Of a stretch of 64,000 nucleotides of DNA, positions 46,229 to 56,215 are shown piece by piece. A program made the position numbers and the translations under genes. Origin of the DNA: Buttiauxella agrestis (GTDB taxonomy: Bacteria > Pseudomonadota > Gammaproteobacteria > Enterobacterales > Enterobacteriaceae). Below the pieces are notes generated by a model that saw nothing but the letters and a program-made list of their open reading frames with translations, was not told the DNA's origin and did no database searches. How positions within the stretch are numbered: position 1 is the first letter of the stretch; each line of letters begins with the position of its first letter. The DNA lies in assembly GCF_900446255.1 (NCBI RefSeq), contig NZ_UIGI01000001.1, positions 2,072,763 to 2,136,762 on the forward strand, written 5' to 3'.

Positions 46229-47092
46229 TTACAGACCCAACAGGCCGATGGCGTAACCGACGATACCGATAACGAAGAAGCCCATGATGATCCACAGCGC
46301 GTTGACTTTCTTACGCAGCAGCCACATACAAGCAAACGTTAACAGCAGCGGCACAAGGCCCGGCATCAACTGATCAAGAATGGTTTGAACAGTGGTCACT
46401 TTAACGGCGCCAGTCTGGTCGGTTATCTTCGACACGACCAGCGGTATATTAACGTGCGTCCACTTGTTAACCAGCGCCCCCATGACAAAGAGGCCGAGAA
46501 TTGACGCCCCCTCAGTCAGTTTTTGCAGGAAGCCGCCGCCCATATCTTTAACGATATCAATACCCTTACGGTAGCCGTAAGCCACACCGTAATAACGGGT
46601 CAGCAAACGGACGGCGTTAAACAGGATGAAGAACAGCAGTGGCCCAAGCAGGCTGCCGCTCATTGCGATACCGGCACCCAGCGCTGCGAATACTGGACGT
46701 ACAGTACCCCAGAAGATAGGGTCACCGACACCGGCCAGTGGCCCCATCAAACCAACTTTGATACCGTTGATGGCACCATCGTCAATTTCTGCACCATTTG
46801 CACGTTGCTCTTCCATCGCAAGGGTAACGCCCAAAACGGGAGCCGCTACATATGGATGGGTGTTAAAGAATTCCAGGTGGCGTTTAATCGCTTGTTTACG
46901 CGCATCGTTATTCTCAGGATACAGGCGTTTGATGGCCGGAATCATTGAGAAGCAGAAGCCCAGTGCCTGCATACGTTCGAAGTTCCATGAACCCTGGAAC
47001 AGGTTCGAACGCAGGAATACGCCACGAATATCACCTGGGGTGAGTTTTTTCTCGGTAGTCGTTGTTTTGGTGGTATCAACCATTTCGCTCAC
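46229..47092 (-). CDS. manZ: Mannose PTS permease component IID (ManZ)
   Basis: A 287-aa EIID protein of the mannose-fructose-sorbose PTS family. It starts MSEMVDTTKTTTTEKKLTPG; conserved parts include LFQGSWNFERMQALGF, GPLAGVGDPIFWGT and the C-terminal hydrophobic segment. With ManY it forms the sugar channel and is also a receptor for lambda DNA entry and some bacteriocins. It is last in manXYZ, 3 bases from manY. Confidence 0.96.
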   Translation of the reverse strand: MSEMVDTTKTTTTEKKLTPGDIRGVFLRSNLFQGSWNFERMQALGFCFSMIPAIKRLYPENNDARKQAIKRHLEFFNTHPYVAAPVLGVTLAMEEQRANGAEIDDGAINGIKVGLMGPLAGVGDPIFWGTVRPVFAALGAGIAMSGSLLGPLLFFILFNAVRLLTRYYGVAYGYRKGIDIVKDMGGGFLQKLTEGASILGLFVMGALVNKWTHVNIPLVVSKITDQTGAVKVTTVQTILDQLMPGLVPLLLTFACMWLLRKKVNALWIIMGFFVIGIVGYAIGLLGL

Positions 47093-47095
47093 CTA

Positions 47096-47896
47096 TTAAT
47101 CTAATTCGTTATCGAGATCGTTAGCACCGGCTGCTGGCGCTGTCGCACCGGCGGAACGGTTGTATTTCGGGCTTAGCTGGATGTACAGAATTGCCATCAC
47201 AGCACCAATCACACCCAATGCAACCAGGTTGAAGTTGGTGAAGGCCGCGGTAACGAAGCCCAGATAGAAGAATGGCATCAGGTAGCCTGCGCGCATCATG
47301 TTGATGACCATCGCATAACCCACAACAACAATCATACCGCCAGCGATGTTCAGACCACTTGTCACCACTTCAGGAATGGCGTTCAACAGGTTCTGTACTT
47401 CGCTAGTACCGACGGAAACCGCGACGATAACAGCAGGGATTGCGATACGCATTGCTTGCAAGAACAGGGAGGAAACGTGAATCCAGGACAGGGCTGATAA
47501 GTTGCCACTTTCGGCGGCCTTATCTGCTGCGTGCTGGAAGCCCACGGTGATGGTACGAACGATAATGGTCAGAACCTGGCCTGCTGCTGCCAGCGGGATT
47601 GCCAGAGCGATACCAGAACCGATGCCCTGATGTCCGGCTATAACCAGAATGGTTGAGATAATCGACGCCAGGGCCGCATCGGGAGCAACCGCCGCACCGA
47701 TGTTCATCCAACCCAGAGCAATCATTTCTAACGTACCACCGATAATAATACCGGTTTTCATATCACCCAGTACCAGACCAATTAAGGTACAGGCGACCAG
47801 CGGACGGTGAAACTGAAATTCATCAAGCACTGACTCCATACCGGCAATACAGGCTACGACAAACACCAGCACAATCTGAAGAGTGGTAATCTCCAT
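47096..47896 (-). CDS. manY: Mannose PTS permease component IIC (ManY)
   Basis: A 266-aa polytopic EIIC protein (same length as E. coli), starting MEITTLQIVLVFVVACIAGM. Hydrophobic segments span most of the chain and the family stretch GGTLEMIALGWMNIGAAVAPD is present. It translocates mannose, glucose and amino sugars as ManX phosphorylates them. The last residues are acidic (NDLDNELD). It lies between manX and manZ. Confidence 0.96.
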   Translation of the reverse strand: MEITTLQIVLVFVVACIAGMESVLDEFQFHRPLVACTLIGLVLGDMKTGIIIGGTLEMIALGWMNIGAAVAPDAALASIISTILVIAGHQGIGSGIALAIPLAAAGQVLTIIVRTITVGFQHAADKAAESGNLSALSWIHVSSLFLQAMRIAIPAVIVAVSVGTSEVQNLLNAIPEVVTSGLNIAGGMIVVVGYAMVINMMRAGYLMPFFYLGFVTAAFTNFNLVALGVIGAVMAILYIQLSPKYNRSAGATAPAAGANDLDNELD

Positions 47897-47970
47897 TGTA
47901 CTTCTCCTTAAACGTGTGACTTATGTGTGAAAACTGAGCAAAACGTAGATTGAGCAAATTACCTGCGTAA

Positions 47971-48939
47971 TTAGCTTTTCACCTTCGCGATCAGATCCAT
48001 CATTTTCAATTTTTGATCGGTGGAAACTTTACGCGCTTCCAGCTCAATACCGCGCTCGTTCAGTTTCTTAAAGGCTTCGATATCTTTTTCATCGACAGAA
48101 ATCGCGTTGTTCACCTGGGTTTTCCCCTGACGGAACGCCATACCACCGATGTTCACTGACTTAATATTCACACCACCTTCTACGACGCGTTCGACGTCGG
48201 TTGGGTTGGTGAACAGCAGCATCACACGGTCGCCTGCATATTTCGGGTTATTCCACACGCGGATCATTTTAGCGACGTCAACGACGTGAGCCGTGACACC
48301 CGGAGGAGCCACTTGCGTCAACAGTGTTTTACGCACGGTATCGGCTGCGACTTCATCACTGACGACAATAATGCGTGTTACGTTGGTTTCTTTGGTCCAG
48401 CGGGTTGCGACCTGGCCATGAATTAAACGGTCATCGATACGCGCCAGACCGATATTCATATAGTCATTTGGACCCATTGGCTTGAGCGGAGCTGCGGCTT
48501 TAGGTGCAGCAACTGGCGCAACGGGTACAGCTTTTTCAACAGGTTGCGCTTTCAGGGCTTTAACCCCTTCACGGCCTGTTTCAACAGCGAGTGCCACTAA
48601 CTCATCAAACGAAGGGTTATCATCACGGGCCATCAAGGTTTCAACTAGCATCGGAATATTGACCCCGGCGACGACCTCGTAATGCTCTTTATCGACGACA
48701 ATACGGCTCGCCGCATTGAACGGGCTTCCGCCCCAGGTATCGACGAGAAACAGCACACCTTTGTCGGTGTTCAGGTTTGCCAGTTGAGCGTTGTACTTCT
48801 CGATTAGAGTTTCGGCGTTTTCACCGGGAACGAAATCTATCCAGCCAACGTTTTCTTGTTCGCCCAATAGCATTTCTGCGGTTTTCAGCAATTGTTCTGC
48901 TGCCCAGCCATGCGTGCCTATGACAATAGCAATAGTCAC
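47971..48939 (-). CDS. manX: Mannose PTS phosphotransfer component IIAB (ManX)
   Basis: A 322-aa fusion of EIIA (about 1-130, phospho-His in VIGTHGWAAEQL, His10) and EIIB (about 160-322, phospho-His in DDRLIHGQVATRW), joined by an Ala/Pro-rich linker. Phosphate passes from HPr to IIA, IIB and the sugar. In E. coli manX translation is repressed by the sRNAs SgrS and DicF at the start of the coding region. The manXYZ promoter region is at 48940-49100. Confidence 0.96.
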   Translation of the reverse strand: MTIAIVIGTHGWAAEQLLKTAEMLLGEQENVGWIDFVPGENAETLIEKYNAQLANLNTDKGVLFLVDTWGGSPFNAASRIVVDKEHYEVVAGVNIPMLVETLMARDDNPSFDELVALAVETGREGVKALKAQPVEKAVPVAPVAAPKAAAPLKPMGPNDYMNIGLARIDDRLIHGQVATRWTKETNVTRIIVVSDEVAADTVRKTLLTQVAPPGVTAHVVDVAKMIRVWNNPKYAGDRVMLLFTNPTDVERVVEGGVNIKSVNIGGMAFRQGKTQVNNAISVDEKDIEAFKKLNERGIELEARKVSTDQKLKMMDLIAKVKS

Positions 48940-49057
48940 TTGCTACCTCCTGTGTTGGTATAGCCACACCCTTAATAGGTGTTTTGTAGATTATCCGTTT
49001 CTTAAGCGAATCGATTCAGATAACGGTATGAGTAAAGATGTGTAACTTAAGACGGAT

Positions 49058-49102
49058 TTATTTTAGTCAGTGAAAAAAATATTTTATGTGATGAAGATCC
49101 GT
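49058..49102 (-). promoter_or_regulatory. Possible Mlc and CRP sites of the manXYZ promoter
   Basis: TTATTTTAGTCAGTGAAAAAA (49058-49078) resembles the AT-rich inverted Mlc operator, and TGTGATGAAGATCCGTA (49087-49103) keeps the TGTGA arm of a CRP site. Both regulators are known for manXYZ in E. coli; the match here is by eye. Confidence 0.35.
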
Positions 49103-49139
49103 AATTTAGCTTTGCTAACAACTTAATGATTCACCGGAT

Positions 49140-49415
49140 AAATAATGAACGAGGTCAATGACAGAAAAATTGCAAAATCAGGTAAATCTTTGCAAAAGGG
49201 TATTTTGCTCTGATATTGTTTGCTTCTCGTTTAATGACTAAGGAGTAAGGGGCAGTAGCCCACCGTATGGACCGTCACCGACGTCTTTTCAATCTCAGGT
49301 CTGAATGTTCAGCCCATCACAATGGCGTTTCACGCCTTATAAATATCTCAACACTACTCTCTGCGTCCGCGTTAAGCGTGATGCCGCTTAGTTATTCCCA
49401 AAGCAGGAGCTTGTC
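49140..49415 (+). promoter_or_regulatory. yoaE leader region with GGGCAGTAGCCC hairpin
   Basis: Between the man promoter and yoaE lie about 270 bases without a gene. GGGGCAGTAGCCCACCG (49251-49267) can form a short GGGC-AGTA-GCCC hairpin and faintly recalls the GGGGAGTAGC start of yybP-ykoY leaders, which precede other TerC-family genes; the rest of that consensus is not found. AGGAG precedes the yoaE ATG. Confidence 0.35.
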
Positions 49416-50981
49416 ATGGAACTCTTAATGGATCCCCAGATTTGGGTGGGTTTACTGACGCTGATTGTGCTGGAAATCGTGCTGGGTATTGATAACCTGG
49501 TATTCATTGCCATCCTCGCGGATAAACTGCCGCCAAAACAACGTGATAAAGCCAGACTTATTGGTTTATCCCTTGCTTTGATAATGCGACTTGGTTTGCT
49601 GTCATTAATCTCATGGATGGTGACGCTCACGCAGCCGCTGTTTACCGTTGCAAATCTGACCTTCTCCGGTCGCGACCTCATCATGCTCTTTGGTGGCCTG
49701 TTCTTGCTGTTTAAAGCGACAACAGAGCTGCACGAACGGCTGGAAAATCGCCAGCACGATGACGGGCACGGTAAGGGCTACGCCAGTTTCTGGGTCGTGG
49801 TATTGCAGATTGTGGTATTGGATGCGGTGTTCTCACTGGATGCGGTCATTACCGCGGTGGGGATGGTCAACCATCTGCCAGTGATGATGGCGGCGGTGGT
49901 TATCGCAATGGGTGTGATGCTGTTGGCATCGAAACCGTTAACGAACTTTGTTAACCAACACCCGACGGTAGTGGTGCTGTGCCTGAGCTTCTTGTTGATG
50001 ATTGGTCTGAGTCTGGTAGCAGAAGGCTTCGGCTTCCATATTCCTAAGGGCTATTTGTACGCTGCGATTGGTTTCTCGATAATCATCGAGTTCTTTAACC
50101 AGATTGCGCGTCGCAACTTTATCCGCCATCAGTCGAATGTGCCGCTGCGCGCCCGTACGGCTGATGCGATTTTGCGCCTGATGAACGGCAAACGCCAGGC
50201 TCGTCCGCAAAATCAACATGAAGACCACAAGACGATAACGCCAATTGAAGCAGAATCTTTTGCTGAAGAAGAACGGTATATGATTAACGGCGTGCTGACG
50301 CTGGCCTCTCGTTCGCTGCGCAGCATCATGACGCCACGCGGCGAGATTTCCTGGGTTGATGCCGATAAATCGAAAGCTGAAATCCGTGAGCAATTACTGG
50401 AATCACCACACAGTTTGTTCCCGGTTTGCCGGGGCGAACTTGATGAAATCATCGGTATCGTGCGTGCTAAAGAGTTGCTGGTGGCGTTGGAAAATAACGG
50501 TGATGTGGCCGCCATTGCGGCACAATCACCAGCGATTGTGGTGCCTGAAACGCTTGACCCTATCAACCTGTTAGGTGTGTTGCGTCGTGCTCGCGGCAGC
50601 TTCGTGATTGTGAACAACGAGTTTGGTGTGGTGCAGGGACTGGTCACGCCGCTGGATGTTCTTGAAGCGATTGCCGGTGAGTTCCCTGATGCTGACGAAA
50701 CGCCAGAAATCGTTCGCGATGGCGACGGTTGGCTGGTGAAAGGTTCAACTGACCTGCATTCGATTCAGCAGCACCTGGATATCAATACCCTGGTTGACGA
50801 TGACGAAAATATCGCATCGATTGCGGGTCTTGTTATTGCGGTAAATGGTCAAATCCCGAAAGTGGGCGACATCATTGAAATTGCTCCGCTTCGCATCCAG
50901 ATTGTTGAAGCCAATGATTACCGTGTGGACCTGGTCCGCGTGGAAAAAGAACGCTCTGAACATGAAGACGAAGAAGAGTGA
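49416..50981 (+). CDS. yoaE: TerC-family membrane protein with CBS and CorC domains (YoaE)
   Basis: A 521-aa protein (E. coli YoaE 518 aa). The N-terminal TerC domain (about 1-230) has seven or so membrane segments and the metal-site-like [10 protein letters not shown] and [15 protein letters not shown] motifs. It is followed by a pair of CBS modules (about 300-420, beginning [12 protein letters not shown]) and a C-terminal CorC/HlyC domain (about 430-510). TerC relatives have been linked to Mn export and metallation of secreted proteins. It is divergent from manX and convergent with pdeD. Confidence 0.93.
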   Translation: MELLMDPQIWVGLLTLIVLEIVLGIDNLVFIAILADKLPPKQRDKARLIGLSLALIMRLGLLSLISWMVTLTQPLFTVANLTFSGRDLIMLFGGLFLLFKATTELHERLENRQHDDGHGKGYASFWVVVLQIVVLDAVFSLDAVITAVGMVNHLPVMMAAVVIAMGVMLLASKPLTNFVNQHPTVVVLCLSFLLMIGLSLVAEGFGFHIPKGYLYAAIGFSIIIEFFNQIARRNFIRHQSNVPLRARTADAILRLMNGKRQARPQNQHEDHKTITPIEAESFAEEERYMINGVLTLASRSLRSIMTPRGEISWVDADKSKAEIREQLLESPHSLFPVCRGELDEIIGIVRAKELLVALENNGDVAAIAAQSPAIVVPETLDPINLLGVLRRARGSFVIVNNEFGVVQGLVTPLDVLEAIAGEFPDADETPEIVRDGDGWLVKGSTDLHSIQQHLDINTLVDDDENIASIAGLVIAVNGQIPKVGDIIEIAPLRIQIVEANDYRVDLVRVEKERSEHEDEEE

Positions 50982-50982
50982 T

Positions 50983-52581
50983 TTAGCGTAGCGGGATAAT
51001 CGGCACCGGGTGTCCCTTACGTCGCGGAGGGGGAGTATTATTCCCCCTCAGCCAACGCGGAAACTCGCTCAATGGCATTGGCCGCGCAAACAAATAACCC
51101 TGTAAAACGTTCACGCCGCGGCGGCGCAGATATTCTGCCTGCTGCTGCGTTTCTACTCCCTCCGCCACCAAATCAATGCCCAGTCGTTGTGCCAGCGCGA
51201 TGATGATGTCAGTAACCGTTGAGTTAACCGCATCTGTACCAATCGCCGCCGTAAACGACTTATCAATTTTCAGCACATTAGGATTTAGCGTTTCCAGATA
51301 CGCCAGGGAACTCTGCCCGGTGCCGAAATCATCAATGGCTAAATCTACCCCCATTCGGTGCAAGTCACGGACTACGCGGTGATCGACATCTGGTAAAGCG
51401 TCGCGCTCGGTTAACTCTAATGTCAGCTTTTGAATGGGTTGAGACGGAAACCAATGGCGGCGAAGATCGGTGATAATCTCACCTTCATGAAAATGGCTGG
51501 CGGCGACGTTAATACCAATGTGGAAGTCACGTGATTTGGGGAAAATATCGATTTGACGAATCGTTTCCTCAAGGACAAAACGGGTCAACGGGGCGATTAA
51601 ATTTTGTTGTTCAGCAAGGGGAATAAAGACATCTGGCGAGATCCATCCCTGACGCGGATTATGCCATCGCAGCAGCAACTCTACCCCGACACACTGCAAA
51701 TTACGTGCGCTCATTAGTGGCTGACAAAAAACCTCAAATTCATGTGAGGCCAGTCCAACATTAATTTCCCACGAAAAACTCATGCGATTGGCTGTCGCAA
51801 GCCAGGCGATGTAACCGATTAGCATGCTGAGGATCAGCGCCAGTGGGAGTTGTGTCGGCAAGTTGCCTAATGCCATAGCGCCTGCTGCGGGGCCAATAGT
51901 GGTGACGGAAAACGCGAATTTTTCAGAAGCCATTTCATGGCTTACCTGTCCTTCATCCACGCTAATTCTCTGCAATAATCCCTTGCCATATTCAAGATGC
52001 GAATCCGAAACATTCAGTATTGCGCGTGATACCCACGGGCGCTCAGGCTCAAGAATTAATCCGGTCAGCAACTCAATATTGATTATTTGCATCACACCAT
52101 CGTGGCGACTGTTTGCCAGCGGGATCCAGGATAATAAAATTGGCGTTCCTTTCAACAATGAATGGTCGATTGTAAGAAATAACAGCGGCTGCGCGGAGGG
52201 GAGTCGGGGTTGCAGCAGGTTAATCGGCACGGCCCGCGTACCAAAAATGCTTGAGCAATAAAGAATGTCGTCCTTAATCAGTCCGATAGATCGCACCGTT
52301 TGCAAGCGCGCGGCATGTTCGCGCATTTTTAACTGTGCGACCTGGCAGGACATTCCCACTAACGGCATGACATCTTTATTGGCCTGCTCGAGTGGGACAA
52401 GAATACTTTCCAGCGTGCTAATGACACGTTGATTAAACGCCTGCATCCGCTGTTCATTAACGTTGCGTTCGGAAACGTAGCGGGCGCTGAGAGTCAGGAA
52501 AAGTGCCAGAACAGCTAACGCAACACAGACAATTAAACGCCTGCGGCGATAACCTCTTAAAATGCGTTGAGCCGTCTGCAT
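50983..52581 (-). CDS. pdeD: Cyclic-di-GMP phosphodiesterase PdeD (CSS-EAL)
   Basis: A 532-aa protein, exactly the E. coli PdeD length from ATG 52581. It has two membrane segments (about 17-35 and 230-250) flanking a periplasmic CSS domain (LYCSS near residue 108), whose redox state controls activity. The cytoplasmic EAL domain (about 265-515) has ELLLRW in place of the canonical EALLRW, as in E. coli PdeD (EILLRW), plus NVAASHF, DDFGTGQSS and VAEGVET. It hydrolyses c-di-GMP and promotes motility over biofilm. Confidence 0.94.
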   Translation of the reverse strand: MQTAQRILRGYRRRRLIVCVALAVLALFLTLSARYVSERNVNEQRMQAFNQRVISTLESILVPLEQANKDVMPLVGMSCQVAQLKMREHAARLQTVRSIGLIKDDILYCSSIFGTRAVPINLLQPRLPSAQPLLFLTIDHSLLKGTPILLSWIPLANSRHDGVMQIINIELLTGLILEPERPWVSRAILNVSDSHLEYGKGLLQRISVDEGQVSHEMASEKFAFSVTTIGPAAGAMALGNLPTQLPLALILSMLIGYIAWLATANRMSFSWEINVGLASHEFEVFCQPLMSARNLQCVGVELLLRWHNPRQGWISPDVFIPLAEQQNLIAPLTRFVLEETIRQIDIFPKSRDFHIGINVAASHFHEGEIITDLRRHWFPSQPIQKLTLELTERDALPDVDHRVVRDLHRMGVDLAIDDFGTGQSSLAYLETLNPNVLKIDKSFTAAIGTDAVNSTVTDIIIALAQRLGIDLVAEGVETQQQAEYLRRRGVNVLQGYLFARPMPLSEFPRWLRGNNTPPPRRKGHPVPIIPLR

Positions 52582-52721
52582 TCTGTTTGCACCTTGTATG
52601 TAACCGCGACCGAAATCGGCACGCAGAACATACAAAGTGTAGTGGGGGATTAGACTTACGTTGTGAAAATCATGCTTTATCGTGACCGGTCAGCACCGAT
52701 TAATACGTGTTGCCCGGTACA

Positions 52722-53900
52722 CTAACCCACGATAAGCGGGCTAATCAGGCTGAGATGCGTTTTAACGCCCACTTTCATCGCATCTTCATCTAACAGGAAA
52801 TGAGGATTATGGACATTCCACACGGCACCTTTTTCCGGGTTTCGGCATCCTACAAAAATAAAACAGCCGGGAACATGTTGCTGATAAGACGAGAAATCTT
52901 CGCTGCCAAATAGCGGCGTTGTCACCGTTTGCAGTGTCTGTTCCGGGAAATGTTGTTGAATAACGTTGCGCGCAATTTCACATGCCTGGGGATGGTTATT
53001 ACCGACCGCATAACCCGGTTGCCACTCAATTTCAAAGCTGGCGCCATGAGCGGCAACGATTCCGGCAATCACTTGCTGCATCAGCTGAGGAACTAACTCA
53101 CGAACCTGCTGATTGTGCGTACGCAACGTGCCTGCAAGGCGGGCGCTATTGGGGATGACGTTGTAACTTTCGCCCGACTGGAAGGTGGCGATGGTTAACA
53201 CTGGCGCATGCAGTGGATCAAGTTTGCGTGCGACGATTTGCTGCAAAGCGCTGACGATTTCGGCCCCGATAACAATCGGGTCAACGCACAAATGGGGCAT
53301 TGATCCGTGCCCACCTTTCCCGGTGATAACAATATCGAAATTATCACTCGATGCGCTGAATACGCCTTCTTTTAATGACAGGGTTTGCGTGGGTTTATCG
53401 GGCATGACATGCAGACCGAAAATGTATTCCACATTTTCTAATACGCCCAGATTCACCAGTTCCTGCGCGCCACCCGGCGGCACTTCTTCGGCATGCTGAA
53501 AAATAAAGCGCACCGATCCTTTGAGCTGGTCCTGGAAATGGCAAAGCACTTTTGCCGCTCCCATTAACATGGCGCTATGCGCGTCATGTCCACAGGCGTG
53601 CATCACGCCAGGCTTGCACGAGGAGAAGGTTTCCCCGCTCTCTTCCTGAAGAGGAAGCGCGTCAATATCGGCCCGTAGCGCCCACACCGGGCCAGGATGT
53701 TTTCCGCGTAATTCGGCGACCACGCTGTTAGGGGTTAAGCGGTGTAATTCAAGAGGACCAAAGCTTGCAAGCTCAGCGGCAATATAATCTGCGGTGGCCT
53801 TTTCCTGGAAGGACAGATCAGGATTCGCATGAATATGCTGACGCCAGCGAGACACATCATGGGCAACTTCTTCGGTCAGAATATCAATATTGAAAGTCAT
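52722..53900 (-). CDS. M20-family amidohydrolase
   Basis: A 392-aa metallohydrolase of the M20D (aminoacylase/hippurate hydrolase/IAA-amino-acid hydrolase) group. Metal-binding motifs: [23 protein letters not shown] (Cys and His ligands), [11 protein letters not shown] (catalytic Glu), and a C-terminal [14 protein letters not shown]. It starts [16 protein letters not shown]. It lies 10 bases after the MFS transporter gene, suggesting uptake and cleavage of an N-acylated amino acid or similar conjugate; the true substrate is unknown. Not at this locus in E. coli K-12. Confidence 0.88.
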   Translation of the reverse strand: MTFNIDILTEEVAHDVSRWRQHIHANPDLSFQEKATADYIAAELASFGPLELHRLTPNSVVAELRGKHPGPVWALRADIDALPLQEESGETFSSCKPGVMHACGHDAHSAMLMGAAKVLCHFQDQLKGSVRFIFQHAEEVPPGGAQELVNLGVLENVEYIFGLHVMPDKPTQTLSLKEGVFSASSDNFDIVITGKGGHGSMPHLCVDPIVIGAEIVSALQQIVARKLDPLHAPVLTIATFQSGESYNVIPNSARLAGTLRTHNQQVRELVPQLMQQVIAGIVAAHGASFEIEWQPGYAVGNNHPQACEIARNVIQQHFPEQTLQTVTTPLFGSEDFSSYQQHVPGCFIFVGCRNPEKGAVWNVHNPHFLLDEDAMKVGVKTHLSLISPLIVG

Positions 53901-53910
53901 AATGGCTCCG

Positions 53911-55101
53911 TTATTCGGTCACTGTGTTTAGCGCGGTTTTCTTTGCCATCAGCGGTATGACGGCAAGTGCGGCACAAATCATCGACAAAGATAAGAAGAT
54001 AAAAGTGGTGTAGTAGTCCTGGCTGATGCCAATCAGATAACCCATCACAATCGGTGAGACGAATCCGCCCAGCGTACCGCCCGTGTTAATCAGGCCAATC
54101 GCCGCTCCCATGGTTTCGACCGGCAACCGTTTCATTGGCAGGGTGAAGGCGGTAACAAAGCTGCCCATTAAAAAGACCTGACCTAAAAACAGGAACACGC
54201 TGGCCGCTATCGGGGAAGCCATGTGGTAAATCGTGAAGATGCACAGTGCGCTGGCAATGGCGCAGGCGACAATCACCAACGGTTCACGGCCCTGGAAATA
54301 CTTGCCGACCAACCAACCGGTTCCCAGCGAGGAAATCCAAATCCCTAAACCGCCTGCCGCAATAACCAGACCCGAGGTTTCAAGTGGCATATGGCGTTGC
54401 TGGACTAAAAACTTAGGCAGCCACGCCATCAGGCCGTAGCTTGGAATATTGATGCAGAAAATAGAGACAAACAGCAGAACCACGGTCGGGTTTTTCAGCA
54501 GCGTGCGGTAACTGACGGTAGATGCTGTTTTGGCTGCAACAGGGGGTTTTTGTACCAGCATAAAAATAACAATCGCGACGGCGCATGCCAGTAAACCTAA
54601 ACCCGCGAACGAACCTCGCCAGCCGATGTGCGTCAAGGCACTGACTGCCACCATGGGGCCGATTGTCATCGCAAGTCCTGCCGATGACAGCAGAATTGAC
54701 TGCGCAAAAGTCCTTTTCTCAATGCTGAAATTAGTCACGACGGCTTTGGCGCAGGAGCACGGATAGCCTGAATGCCCAATCCCGGAGAGAAAGCGGAACA
54801 CGATCAACATGCCAAAACTTAATCCCAACACACCAAAGCACAAGGCAAACCCGCCGAGCAGGCAAAGTGAAGCAACCAGCATGGTACGAAAACCGATGCG
54901 GTCATTCAGCCAGCCTGCGGGAATTTGAAACAGCGAATAAGACAGAAAGAAAATGCCGGTGATGTAACCCAGTTGTTGAGTTGAAACACCAAACTCTTTT
55001 TCGATGGGCAATAATGCGAAGCCCATCACCGTTTTATCTATATAGACAATGACATAGCCCAGAAATAACAGGAAAATCATCAAGGAGTGATTCTTTTTCA
55101 T
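53911..55101 (-). CDS. MFS transporter (ACS-type), partner of the M20 hydrolase
   Basis: A 396-aa twelve-segment major facilitator protein. The start [28 protein letters not shown] and the motif A copy [16 protein letters not shown] fit the anion:cation symporter branch for organic acids and conjugates. AAGGG lies 9 bases before the ATG. It is divergently paired with a LysR-type gene across 149 bases and co-transcribed with the downstream hydrolase. Substrate unknown. Confidence 0.85.
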   Translation of the reverse strand: MKKNHSLMIFLLFLGYVIVYIDKTVMGFALLPIEKEFGVSTQQLGYITGIFFLSYSLFQIPAGWLNDRIGFRTMLVASLCLLGGFALCFGVLGLSFGMLIVFRFLSGIGHSGYPCSCAKAVVTNFSIEKRTFAQSILLSSAGLAMTIGPMVAVSALTHIGWRGSFAGLGLLACAVAIVIFMLVQKPPVAAKTASTVSYRTLLKNPTVVLLFVSIFCINIPSYGLMAWLPKFLVQQRHMPLETSGLVIAAGGLGIWISSLGTGWLVGKYFQGREPLVIVACAIASALCIFTIYHMASPIAASVFLFLGQVFLMGSFVTAFTLPMKRLPVETMGAAIGLINTGGTLGGFVSPIVMGYLIGISQDYYTTFIFLSLSMICAALAVIPLMAKKTALNTVTE

Positions 55102-55250
55102 TATGCGGACCCTTATGCGGAATTCCGTCCCTGTGGGCGAGTTGCCCCGGTTCAGACAACAAACGTTGATATCTATATAAGCAGTGTGGGTAATCCGGCA
55201 AAAGATGTAATTTTGTTTGGGGTGATGCTTTTTGTTGATAGGGGGTGCGA

Positions 55251-56159
55251 ATGAAATACTTACCGAAAATGCAGCAGCTACATGTCTTCAGGCAGGTAGT
55301 ACGCAGCCGCAGCATTCGCGGAGCAGCGAGGGTCATGGGGCAGTCTCAGCCTGCCGTCAGCCGCACGTTACGAGAGCTGGAGCAAGTTTTATCTGCACAA
55401 CTTTTTTTACGCGGTAACGAAGGCATCACCTTAACGGAAGCGGGAGAGGCATTTGCCCGTCGTGCTGAGTGGATTCTGGAGGAGTTGCAACGTGCCGCCG
55501 AAGAAGTGGAGCAGATTAACCACTTTTCTCAGGGCAAGCTGAATATCGGTTTTTCTTCGCTGATTGCGCTTAGTGTGTTTCCTGCGGTGGCCGACAGCTT
55601 CAAATCGCGCTTGCCGCAGGCCAGTTTGCATATCAAAGAAGGGCAACTGGCGACCTTACTTCCTCTGCTGCAACAGGGGGAACTGGATTTGGCGATAGGC
55701 ACCATTAATCCGGCTAAAGTGCCGGAAGATGTGATGGTGGAACCGCTTTTTAGCGCGCCATTTTGTGTGATTGCAAGGCGGGATCATCCGTTGGCAGACG
55801 CCACTTCACTTGCACAATTGAGAAGGGCGAAATGGTTATTGCCTGAGGCGAATATTGGCTATTACCAACAGCTTCAGGATGAACTGAACGAATTTTATGG
55901 TCAGATGCATGAAGCGCCGATTCGCACAGATTCTGTGATTTGCGGACTGAATATGGTGTTGCATTCGGATTATCTGACGATTGTCGCCAGAGCGATGAGC
56001 ACGCCGCTATTTTTGCAGGACCGGCTAACCGTGTTGCCCATCACCACGCTTCCGTCGGCGCAATATTGTGTCATCTGGTCACAGAAGTCGGATTTGACGG
56101 CAACAGCGCGCCAGTTTTTATTAGCGCTTCGTCAGCAGTGCCAGAATTACCCGTGGTAG
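55251..56159 (+). CDS. LysR-type regulator of the MFS/M20 module
   Basis: A 302-aa LysR-family regulator. The N-terminal winged helix (about 5-65) has RSIRGAARVMGQSQPAVSRTLRELE and the rest is the periplasmic-binding-like effector domain with GELDLAIGT. ATG 55251 is preferred to GTG 55245 because GGGGG at 55241-55245 is correctly spaced. Divergent placement next to the MFS gene suggests it activates that operon in response to its substrate. It is convergent with sdaA and ends 10 bases before a terminator. Confidence 0.87.
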   Translation: MKYLPKMQQLHVFRQVVRSRSIRGAARVMGQSQPAVSRTLRELEQVLSAQLFLRGNEGITLTEAGEAFARRAEWILEELQRAAEEVEQINHFSQGKLNIGFSSLIALSVFPAVADSFKSRLPQASLHIKEGQLATLLPLLQQGELDLAIGTINPAKVPEDVMVEPLFSAPFCVIARRDHPLADATSLAQLRRAKWLLPEANIGYYQQLQDELNEFYGQMHEAPIRTDSVICGLNMVLHSDYLTIVARAMSTPLFLQDRLTVLPITTLPSAQYCVIWSQKSDLTATARQFLLALRQQCQNYPW

Positions 56160-56162
56160 ATA

Positions 56163-56190
56163 TAAAAACGGCCCTCTTTGCTGAGGGCCG
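56163..56190 (-). terminator. Rho-independent terminator after sdaA
   Basis: On the minus strand CGGCCCTC-AGCAAA-GAGGGCCG then TTTTTAT. It separates convergent sdaA and the LysR gene and could serve both. Confidence 0.85.
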
Positions 56191-56215
56191 GAAGGGGATG
56201 AGTCACACTGAACGG

